A DNA stretch of 16,697 bases from an uncultured Neisseria sp. (GTDB lineage Bacteria; Pseudomonadota; Gammaproteobacteria; Burkholderiales; Neisseriaceae). This document shows positions 6,365 to 12,087 of this stretch, piece after piece. The notes below the pieces were generated by a model. It made no database searches. It saw nothing but the letters and a program-made list of their open reading frames with translations, and was not told the origin of the DNA. Made by a program: the position numbers and the translations under genes. Where the stretch lies: contig CAMURX010000015.1 in NCBI GenBank assembly GCA_947097615.1, positions 1-16,697 of the forward strand, given 5' to 3'. How positions within the stretch are numbered: the stretch's first letter is position 1; every line of letters begins with the position of its first letter.

Positions 6365-6392
6365 AGGCCGTCTGAAAGTTTTCAGACGGCCT
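6365..6392. terminator. DUS inverted-repeat hairpin between nitroreductase and thyA
   Basis: DUS at 6365-6376 and its reverse complement at 6381-6392 form a tight 12-bp stem with a four-base loop. No T run follows on the plus strand, so termination may be partial. Confidence 0.55.
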
Positions 6393-6425
6393 CAATACGC
6401 AACACAAACAGGAAACAGGAAAACC

Positions 6426-7220
6426 ATGCGCCAATATCTCGACCTGATGCGCCACGTCCTCGAGCACGGCAGCGACAAATCCGACCGCACCGGCACCGGC
6501 ACCCGCTCCGTTTTCGGCTACCAGATGCGCTTCAACCTGCAACAGGGCTTTCCGCTCTTAACCACCAAAAAACTGCACCTGCGCTCCATTATCCACGAGC
6601 TGTTGTGGTTTTTGCGCGGCGACACCAACATCAAATACCTGCACGACAATAATGTCACCATCTGGGACGAGTGGGCCGACGAAAACGGCGAACTCGGCCC
6701 GGTGTACGGCTACCAGTGGCGCAGCTGGCCGACGCCCGATGGCGGCAGCATCGACCAAATCGCCAATTTGGTTGACCAAATCAAACGCAACCCCGACAGC
6801 CGCCGCCTGATCGTTTCCGCCTGGAATCCCGCGCTGGTCGACGAAATGGCGCTGCCGCCCTGCCACGCCCTGTTCCAGTTTTACGTGGCCGACGGAAAAC
6901 TCTCCTGCCAGCTCTATCAGCGCAGCGCCGACATCTTTCTCGGCGTGCCTTTCAACATCGCCAGCTACGCCCTGCTTACCATGATGATCGCCCAAGTCTG
7001 CGGCCTGCAAGCGGGCGAATTCGTCCACACTCTCGGCGATGCGCACCTTTACAGCAACCACTTCGAGCAGGCCAAGCTTCAGCTCACCCGCGAACCGCGC
7101 CCGCTGCCGAGCATGACCCTGAATCCGGCGGTGGACAATCTGTTCGACTTCAAATACGAAGATTTCGAACTAAGCGGCTACGAGCCGCATCCGCACATCA
7201 AAGCAGCGGTGGCCGTCTGA
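6426..7220 (+). CDS. thyA: Thymidylate synthase
   Basis: The 264-residue product has exactly the length of E. coli ThyA. It methylates dUMP to dTMP with 5,10-methylene-tetrahydrofolate. Recognisable parts are DRTGTGT (20-26), [10 protein letters not shown] (42-51), [12 protein letters not shown] (58-69), GPVYGYQWR (91-99), the active-site loop [13 protein letters not shown] with nucleophile Cys146, [20 protein letters not shown] (165-184) and HxYxNH-like HLYSNH (207-212). The start ATG follows CAGGAAACAGGAAAACC. The last codons and stop (GCC-GTC-TGA) lie in a DUS-core copy at 7212-7221, making the C-terminus AVAV; E. coli ThyA ends AVAI. A DUS terminator follows. Confidence 0.97.
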   Translation: MRQYLDLMRHVLEHGSDKSDRTGTGTRSVFGYQMRFNLQQGFPLLTTKKLHLRSIIHELLWFLRGDTNIKYLHDNNVTIWDEWADENGELGPVYGYQWRSWPTPDGGSIDQIANLVDQIKRNPDSRRLIVSAWNPALVDEMALPPCHALFQFYVADGKLSCQLYQRSADIFLGVPFNIASYALLTMMIAQVCGLQAGEFVHTLGDAHLYSNHFEQAKLQLTREPRPLPSMTLNPAVDNLFDFKYEDFELSGYEPHPHIKAAVAV

Positions 7221-7229
7221 AAAAAGGGA

Positions 7230-7264
7230 AGGCCGTCTGAAACCCTGTTTCAGACGGCCTTTTG
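7230..7264. terminator. DUS inverted-repeat terminator after thyA
   Basis: DUS at 7230-7241 and the reverse copy at 7249-7260 form a stem extended by GAAAC/GTTTC-type pairing, followed by TTTT. It lies ten bases after the thyA stop. Confidence 0.8.
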
Positions 7265-7560
7265 CATTCGGGCGGACAGCTTTGCAAACCACCGCAGGCC
7301 GTCTGAAAGACAAGCAGGCTGCCGTAGCCGCGTTTGTGCCCCTCAGGGCTGCGTTCGGGTTTTGCGCCGATTGCCGCCCGATCCTTCGGCAGACGCAGAC
7401 AAGGGCAGGGCGGATTTTGGCTTTGCCAAGGTTTCAGACGGCCTTTTGCATCCGTAAGGCCGTCTGAAAACACGACGGGTTCGGGTAGCATAAAGCACCG
7501 TTTGTGCACCGCCGCCCTTTTTCAGACGGCCTCCGTTCCGCAGCGCCGTGTGAGGCGGTG
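7265..7560. other. Gene-free stretch with scattered DUS
   Basis: Between thyA and the MFS gene I find no credible gene. The stretch holds DUS copies at 7296-7307 (+), 7433-7444 (-), 7457-7468 (+) and 7521-7532 (-). The 7433/7457 pair and the 7457/7521 pair could form alternative hairpins. Short open frames exist but are made partly of DUS and lack ribosome sites. Confidence 0.6.
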
Positions 7561-7561
7561 T

Positions 7562-7607
7562 TATAATCGCGCCGTTTTTTGTTTGGCCGCCGCCGGGCGG
7601 CCGTTTT
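7562..7607 (+). promoter_or_regulatory. -10 element and terminator-like leader hairpin of MFS gene
   Basis: A perfect TATAAT lies at 7562-7567; the -35 position (about 7539-7544) has no good match. Ten to twenty bases after the expected start of transcription, GGCCGCC (7585-7591) pairs with GGCGGCC (7596-7602) and is followed by GTTTT. This resembles an intrinsic terminator inside the leader, 22 bases before the start codon, so attenuation is possible. Confidence 0.5.
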
Positions 7608-7628
7608 GTATGGCACACGGATAGGGAT

Positions 7629-8840
7629 ATGGAAAAGAAAATACCTTTGGGCAACCGGCAGACGGCATTCCTGCTGGCGACGCTGACGGCGATTATGCCG
7701 TTTTCGGTCGACGCCTATCTGCCGGCGGTGCTGTCGCTGGCCGACGATTTGCACGTCAATGTGCATCTGATCGAAAAAAGCATGAGCAGCTTTATGTTCG
7801 GCGTGGCTTTCGGCCAGCTGCTCGGCGGCGCGGTGTCCGACGTGAAAGGGCGCAAAACCGTGGCTCTGGCCGGTTTGGCGCTGTATGCCGCCGCCTCGGT
7901 CGCGCTGACGCTGCTGCAAAGCATCGACCAACTGATCGGGCTGCGCCTGATACAGGCTTTCGGCGGCGGCATGGCGGCGGTGATGGCGGGGGCGGTGGTG
8001 CGCGATTTCTACGAAGGCCGCGAGGCGGCGCAAATGTTCGCGCTGATCGGCATCGTGATGATGTCCGCGCCGCTGGTGGCGCCCATGCTCGGCTCGGCCT
8101 TGCAGCAGCTCGGCGGCTGGCGGCTGATTTTCGCCTTTCTCGCCGCCTATTCGATAACCGTGTTTCTGCTGGTGGCGCGTTTTCTGCCGAAAACGGCGGC
8201 CAAAGGGCGGATAGACAGGGCGTTTTTCGGCGGCATGATCCGCCGCTACATCCAAGTGCTGCAAACGAAAAGCGCGCTGGGCTTTCTCTTTTTCCAGGCG
8301 TTCAGCTTCGGCTCGATGTTCGTGTTCCTCACCGAATCGCCCTTTGTCTATATGAAGCTCTACGGCCTGACGCCGCACGCCTACGCCTGGGCGTTCGGCT
8401 GCAACATCATCACGATGGGTACGTTTAACCGCATCACTGCCTGGCGGCTGAAAAACGGCAGCAACGCCGAAGACATTCTGCTTTGGGGCTTGGGCATCCA
8501 GCTGGCGGCCAATGCGGCGCTGCTGGGCGCGGTGGCGGCCTTCGGCGGCATGCCGCCTTTCGCGCTGGCGGCGGCCTGCGCCATGTTGTCGGTTGGAACG
8601 CAGGGCTTGGTAACCGCCAACACACAGGCCTGCTTCATGAGCCGCTTCCGCGAAATCGGCGGCAGCGCCAACGCCCTGCTGATGGCGTCCACCTCGATGA
8701 TCGGCGCGGGCATGGGCTGGCTGGCAACCGAGCTGCACAACGGCACGGCCTATGTGATGTCCGCGCTGATGCTGTGCGCCACTTTGGCAGGCTGCGTGCT
8801 GCTCTACGCCTTTTCGCGCAACGCCTGGCAAAAAGGTTGA
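7629..8840 (+). CDS. MFS drug-resistance transporter, Bcr/CflA type
   Basis: The 403-residue protein has about twelve hydrophobic segments, typical of major facilitator proton antiporters in the inner membrane. Family marks are PFSVDAYLPA in helix 1, the motif-A loop GGAVSDVKGRKTV (about 65-77), RLIQAFGGGMAAVMAGAVVRD and the LVAPMLGSALQQLGGWRLIF segment (motif C region), all as in the Bcr/CflA multidrug efflux subfamily. Substrates cannot be told from sequence; Bcr relatives export bicyclomycin, chloramphenicol or sulfonamides. The ATG is preceded by ATAGGGAT, an unusually close ribosome site. It stands alone, flanked by DUS hairpins, with a TATAAT upstream and a terminator at 8865-8909. Confidence 0.88.
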   Translation: MEKKIPLGNRQTAFLLATLTAIMPFSVDAYLPAVLSLADDLHVNVHLIEKSMSSFMFGVAFGQLLGGAVSDVKGRKTVALAGLALYAAASVALTLLQSIDQLIGLRLIQAFGGGMAAVMAGAVVRDFYEGREAAQMFALIGIVMMSAPLVAPMLGSALQQLGGWRLIFAFLAAYSITVFLLVARFLPKTAAKGRIDRAFFGGMIRRYIQVLQTKSALGFLFFQAFSFGSMFVFLTESPFVYMKLYGLTPHAYAWAFGCNIITMGTFNRITAWRLKNGSNAEDILLWGLGIQLAANAALLGAVAAFGGMPPFALAAACAMLSVGTQGLVTANTQACFMSRFREIGGSANALLMASTSMIGAGMGWLATELHNGTAYVMSALMLCATLAGCVLLYAFSRNAWQKG

Positions 8841-8864
8841 GCGTCCGAGCGCTTGGCAGCTTTG

Positions 8865-8909
8865 AGGCCGTCTGAAAAACGGAATAAGCGTTTTTCAGAC
8901 GGCCTTTTT
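8865..8909. terminator. DUS inverted-repeat terminator after MFS gene
   Basis: DUS at 8865-8876 and reverse copy at 8894-8905 form a stem extended by AAAAACG/CGTTTTT, followed by TTTTT. It is a strong hairpin, active in either direction. Confidence 0.85.
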
Positions 8910-8951
8910 GTACCGCTCGCGCCGCTTCCGAGCTCGATTGCAGATGCGGAA

Positions 8952-9045
8952 AGGCCGTCTGAACAATACGGCCGGCGCTGCGGCGGTTCTTTCAGACGGC
9001 CTTTCGGGTTTCAGATTGATTTGAGTTGATTTGAGGCCGTCTGAA
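8952..9045. repeat. Second DUS hairpin, short tandem repeat and further DUS
   Basis: DUS at 8952-8963 and reverse copy at 8991-9002 form a hairpin with a 27-base loop. Then TTGATTTGAG is repeated twice in tandem (9016-9035), running into another DUS at 9034-9045. No gene is seen between the MFS gene and pgeF. Confidence 0.7.
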
Positions 9046-9065
9046 ACCTGTCGGAGCAACAGCAT

Positions 9066-9203
9066 TCCCTCTCCCGCTTGCGGGGGAGGGCTAGGGTGGG
9101 GGATCTTGCCGCTGCGGCGGCTTTTGCAGGACACCCGCAAAATGCAGTTCTGCAAACTGCCATCCCCACCCTGACCCCCGGGCTTTGGCGCAGGGGAGGG
9201 GGT
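9066..9203. repeat. Inverted pair of CCCTC-type palindromic repeats
   Basis: The left unit (9066-9102) is a hairpin, CCCTCTCCCG/CGGGGGAGGG, followed by CTAGGGTGGGGG. The right unit (9161-9203) reads CATCCCCACCCTGACCCCCG, then a loop, then AGGGGAGGGGG, which is the same layout on the other strand. About 58 bases lie between them. This CCCTC...GGGTGNGGG motif is a common dispersed palindrome in Proteobacteria. The paired, inverted arrangement resembles a small non-autonomous element. It lies just downstream of pgeF. Confidence 0.65.
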
Positions 9204-9227
9204 AGGTGCGTGGTGGGATTTTCGGTT

Positions 9228-10019
9228 TCAGACGGCCTCTTCCAGCCACACGGCGCTGACCATGCGTCCCGTCTGTCCGTCGCGGCGGTAGGAGAAGAAA
9301 GTGTCGCGTTCGAGAACGGTGCAGTGCGTGCCGCCGTAGATTTGCGTCACGCCTTCGCGGCGCAGGGCGAGGGTGGCGAGGGCGTAGATGTCGGCGAGGT
9401 ATTTTCCGCCGCCGATGTCGGTGAAAGCCGCTTCGGCGGCGGGATCGCGCAGGCAGAACGTGTCGAAAACGTCCTGCCCGACTTCAAAGGCATCCGGGCC
9501 GATGGCGGGGGCGAGGTAGGCGAGGATGTCGGTGGGGTTGGCCTGCATGGCGGCGACGGTGTTTTGCAGGATGCCGCCTGCCAGTCCGCGCCAGCCCGCG
9601 TGGGCGGCGGCGACGCAGCGACCGTCGGCGGTGCAGAAAAGGACGGGCAGACAGTCGGCGGTCATTACCGCGCAGGCCGCCTTGCCGCTACAGTCGATGG
9701 AGGCGTCGGCGTCGGTTAACATGGTCAGTGCGTCGGCGGCAGCAACGACGTTCGTGCCGTGCGTCTGGTTGAGATAGGAGAGGGGAACGGGCACGGCGGC
9801 TTGGACAATGGCACGGTTGCGCGCGACGTGTTCCGCATCGTCGCCGACGTGCGCGCCGACGTTGAGCGAGGCGTAGGGCGCAAGGCTGACGCCACCTTGC
9901 CGCGTGGAAACCAGCGTTTTCACATTGGCGGGCGCCGGCCAGTCGGCATGGAGGAAAAGGCCGTCTGAAACGGGCAGGCCGATGGCGGCGGAGAGGGTTT
10001 TCGGTGCGGGATAAGGCAT
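9228..10019 (-). CDS. pgeF: Peptidoglycan editing factor / YfiH-type multicopper enzyme
   Basis: The 263-residue protein belongs to the YfiH/DUF152 family. It is known as a laccase-like polyphenol oxidase and, in E. coli, as PgeF, which removes misincorporated serine from the muramyl dipeptide precursor. The metal ligands His87 (LNQTHGT), Cys123 (TADCLPVLF) and His140 (AHAGWRGL) are present with the same spacing as E. coli His71, Cys107 and His124. Other marks are AIGPDAFEVG and FFSYRRDGQTGRM near the C-terminus. About 16 extra N-terminal residues include an in-frame DUS (9958-9969) coding VSDGL, so the exact start is uncertain. The C-terminus EEAV-TGA lies in another DUS (9227-9238). It is convergent with the MFS gene and divergent from olsB. 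Confidence 0.92.
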   Translation of the reverse strand: MPYPAPKTLSAAIGLPVSDGLFLHADWPAPANVKTLVSTRQGGVSLAPYASLNVGAHVGDDAEHVARNRAIVQAAVPVPLSYLNQTHGTNVVAAADALTMLTDADASIDCSGKAACAVMTADCLPVLFCTADGRCVAAAHAGWRGLAGGILQNTVAAMQANPTDILAYLAPAIGPDAFEVGQDVFDTFCLRDPAAEAAFTDIGGGKYLADIYALATLALRREGVTQIYGGTHCTVLERDTFFSYRRDGQTGRMVSAVWLEEAV

Positions 10020-10107
10020 GGCGTGCGGCGGGATAAAGTGAAGAAGAGGGCGCTTTTATCACGCCGTTTCGCAGGCGGCAAGCGGCGGCAGGCAGTTGCG
10101 CCGCACT

Positions 10108-10131
10108 TTCAGACGGCCTTTGGGCTATAAT
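10108..10131 (+). promoter_or_regulatory. Candidate olsB promoter with DUS in spacer
   Basis: A perfect TATAAT lies at 10126-10131, 33 bases before the ATG. The -35 position (GCACTT, about 10103-10108) is poor. A reverse DUS (10108-10119) fills most of the spacer. Confidence 0.5.
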
Positions 10132-10164
10132 GCGCCCCTTTTTTGCCCACATCCGGAAGGCCTT

Positions 10165-10914
10165 ATGCAAAACAGCCGTTTTAACCAAACCGGCCCGAAA
10201 ATCGGCCTCAGCGTCCGACTGGCCGAAACCCGCGAAGAAATCGAAGCCGCGCAGCGCCTGCGCTATCGGGTTTTCGCCGAAGAACTGGGCGCCGACATCG
10301 CAGGTGTCGACGGCCGCGACACCGACCCCTACGACGAACACTGCCACCACCTGCTCGCCTTCGACGACGCCACCGGCGAAGTTATCGGCTGCTACCGCCT
10401 TATTACCGAAGACACCGCGAAAAAAGTCGGCGGCTGGTACAGCGAACACGAGTTTGATTTAAGCCCGCTCAAAGACATCCTGCCGCAAACCGTCGAACTC
10501 GGCCGCGCCTGCACCCACCCCGACTACCGCAACGGCGGCCTCGTCATGCTCTTGTGGACGGGGCTCGTCAAATTCATGAAAGACGAAAATCTGCGCTTTA
10601 TGATCGGCTGCGGCAGCATCGAAATGCGCGACGGCGGCAGCGACGCGGCAGGGCTCTACCACATCCTCAAAGAAAAACACCTCGCCCCCGAACAATGGCG
10701 CGTGCGCCCGCTCAACCCGCTCGAATGGGACAAAATCACCCCGTCCGCCCACCCCGACACCCCCGCCCTCATCAAAGGCTACCTCAAAGCGGGCGCCTGG
10801 TTCTGCGGCGAACCCTGCGTCGACGAAGCCTTCAACTGCGCCGACGTCCTCATCATGATGGACATCTCGCAACTGAGCGACCGCTACCTGCAAAAATTCG
10901 CCCCCAAACCTTAA
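10165..10914 (+). CDS. OlsB-like acyl-ACP:amino acid N-acyltransferase (GNAT)
   Basis: The 249-residue protein has the autoinducer-synthase-like GNAT pattern of OlsB. The segment VRLAETREEIEAAQRLRYRV and FAEELGA comes first. Next are DEHCHHLLAFD (57-67), GEVIGCYRLIT (71-81), VELGRACTHPDYR (110-122) and the PlsC-associated C-terminal part with LIKGYLKAGAW. OlsB adds a 3-hydroxyacyl chain from acyl-carrier protein to the alpha-amino group of ornithine, giving lyso-ornithine lipid. A GGAAGG ribosome site precedes the ATG. The next gene, 76 bases on, is a PlsC-type acyltransferase, as expected for olsBA. Ornithine specificity is inferred from the family; the substrate could be another amino acid. 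Confidence 0.78.
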   Translation: MQNSRFNQTGPKIGLSVRLAETREEIEAAQRLRYRVFAEELGADIAGVDGRDTDPYDEHCHHLLAFDDATGEVIGCYRLITEDTAKKVGGWYSEHEFDLSPLKDILPQTVELGRACTHPDYRNGGLVMLLWTGLVKFMKDENLRFMIGCGSIEMRDGGSDAAGLYHILKEKHLAPEQWRVRPLNPLEWDKITPSAHPDTPALIKGYLKAGAWFCGEPCVDEAFNCADVLIMMDISQLSDRYLQKFAPKP

Positions 10915-10923
10915 AATGATAAA

Positions 10924-10954
10924 AGGCCGTCTGAATACCGCTTTCAGACGGCCT
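10924..10954. terminator. DUS inverted-repeat hairpin between the acyltransferase genes
   Basis: DUS at 10924-10935 and reverse copy at 10943-10954 form a 12-bp stem with a seven-base loop. No T run follows, so read-through into the downstream acyltransferase is plausible. Confidence 0.5.
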
Positions 10955-10990
10955 CAACCCGTCTGCCCGAACAAAAAACACAACACAGCC

Positions 10991-11734
10991 ATGACCGCCC
11001 TCCGCTTTGCCTTCCGCCTTTCCTGCATCGGCCTGTGCCTTATCTACGGCGCCGCCGAAATGTTCTTCATCTTCCCCTTCTACACCCCCCGCCGCAAACT
11101 GCGTGCCATCCAAATCTGGTCGCACCGCGTCCTCGCCTCCTGCGGCATGACCCTGCACACCTACGGCACGCTCCCCGCCGAAAACCGCGGCCAAATGCTC
11201 GTCTGCAACCACATCTCCTGGCTCGACATCATGGCCGTCAACGCCGCCCACCCCGGCCGCTTCGTCGCCAAAGACGACGTCGCCAAATGGCCGGTTATCG
11301 GCTACCTTGCCACACAGGCGCGCACCGTCTATGTCGCCCGCAACAAAGGCGCCGGCGGCAACAGCGAAAAAATCCGCAACGTCACCCAAGCCCTCAAAGA
11401 CGGCGACACCGTCACCCTCTTCCCCGAAGGCACCAGCAGCGAAGGCCGCACCATCCTCCCCTTCAAAACCGGCTTCTTCCCCGCCGCCGCCGAAGCGCAA
11501 GTCCCCATCGTTCCCGTCCTCTGCCGCTACCCCAATCCCGACGGCAGCAGCCCCAATCCCCACACCGCCTACTACGGCGACATCAGCCTCTGGCAGTCCA
11601 TCTGCATGGTGATCCGCCAGCCGCGCAGCACCGTCGAACTCCACTTCCTTCCTCCCGTTGCCGCAGGAGAACGCCAGCAAACCGCCGCCCTGATCCGCGA
11701 ACAGCTTATCGCCAAACAACAGGAACTGGGCTGA
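10991..11734 (+). CDS. Lysophospholipid/O-acyltransferase, PlsC family (OlsA-like)
   Basis: The 247-residue membrane-associated acyltransferase has an N-terminal hydrophobic segment (about 6-30). The catalytic NHISWLD block (73-79, the NHX4D motif) follows, with FVAKDDVAKWPVIGYLA, the substrate-binding FPEGTSS (144-150) and VPIVPV (171-176). PlsC relatives acylate lysophosphatidic acid; OlsA acylates lyso-ornithine lipid. Neisseria is known to have more than one such enzyme (NlaA, NlaB), so this may be one of them. Its place behind an OlsB-like gene favours an OlsA role, but sequence alone does not decide. The ATG at 10991 follows a weak ribosome region. The stop TGA shares its A with a DUS (11734-11745). 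Confidence 0.82.
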   Translation: MTALRFAFRLSCIGLCLIYGAAEMFFIFPFYTPRRKLRAIQIWSHRVLASCGMTLHTYGTLPAENRGQMLVCNHISWLDIMAVNAAHPGRFVAKDDVAKWPVIGYLATQARTVYVARNKGAGGNSEKIRNVTQALKDGDTVTLFPEGTSSEGRTILPFKTGFFPAAAEAQVPIVPVLCRYPNPDGSSPNPHTAYYGDISLWQSICMVIRQPRSTVELHFLPPVAAGERQQTAALIREQLIAKQQELG

Positions 11735-11786
11735 GGCCGTCTGAAAAACGCATCCGTCAGGCACGTAAACCCGCCCCGCCGCACAA

Positions 11787-11819
11787 AGGCCGTCTGAAAC
11801 CCGTTTCAGACGGCCTTTG
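11787..11819. terminator. DUS inverted-repeat terminator after acyltransferase genes
   Basis: DUS at 11787-11798 and reverse copy at 11805-11816 form a stem extended by AAA/TTT with GGGTTTC-type loop closure, followed by TTT. It separates the acyltransferase unit from the hmbR promoter. Confidence 0.75.
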
Positions 11820-11903
11820 TCCTGCTGCGCGTTCCAACCCCCATTTCTGCGTGACGCACAAAGCGACACAAAACTTAACCGGAAAACCACACTCGCGCCC
11901 GCA

Positions 11904-11945
11904 ATGTAAAGAAAAGTTGCACTTTACAAAATATTAACACATAAT
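11904..11945 (+). promoter_or_regulatory. hmbR promoter with overlapping inverted repeat
   Basis: TTGCAC (11917-11922), 17 bases, then CATAAT (11940-11945) form a good sigma-70 promoter. An inverted repeat TGTAAAG (11905-11911) / CTTTACA (11922-11928) straddles the -35 and could be an operator. The 12-mer ATGTAAAGAAAA (11904-11915) recurs before the hemO promoter. Iron/Fur control is known for hmbR in meningococcus, but I see no classic GATAATGATAATCATTATC match here. Confidence 0.7.
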
Positions 11946-11960
11946 CCGCGCCTTCAAATA

Positions 11961-11995
11961 AGAACAAGAAAAGTTCTGATTACTTGAATCAGAAC
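11961..11995 (+). promoter_or_regulatory. hmbR leader: mutually exclusive hairpins
   Basis: GTTCTGATT (11973-11981) and AATCAGAAC (11987-11995) form a perfect 9-bp stem with a five-base loop. Upstream AGAAC (11961-11965) can instead pair with GTTCT (11973-11977). The structures share a strand and so compete. They lie 10-45 bases after the expected transcription start and about 90 bases before the hmbR ATG. Confidence 0.55.
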
Positions 11996-12087
11996 AAATC
12001 CATATTTATCAAATAACTGCGAGAATTTTTCACTCCGTGGCTAGACTTCGCAGGTTTTTATTGTTTTATCCGTTTGAAGGAAACCCC

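Noticed and set aside
7282..7467. A 61-codon plus-strand frame between thyA and the MFS gene
   Set aside because: Much of it is translated DUS sequence (GRLK, FQTAF, KAV), and it has no ribosome site.
7434..8831. A 465-codon open frame on the minus strand
   Set aside because: It lies antisense to the well-supported MFS transporter gene, has a low-complexity Arg/His/Gln-rich product and no family motifs. It is a product of GC-rich codon bias.
8865..9045. Closely spaced identical 12-mers resembling a CRISPR array
   Set aside because: The repeats are DUS in both orientations with irregular spacing. There are no regular spacers and no cas genes.
10853..11890. A 345-codon minus-strand frame
   Set aside because: It is antisense to the PlsC-type gene and includes translated DUS hairpins.
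11881..11950. A classic Fur box before hmbR
   Set aside because: The region is AT-rich, but I could not find a convincing match to the 19-base Fur consensus. Only the inverted repeat and shared 12-mer are reported.
12037..12087. Upstream ATG for hmbR giving 17 extra residues
   Set aside because: The extension would put charged and aromatic residues before the signal peptide. The ATG at 12088 has a good ribosome site and starts the signal peptide directly.
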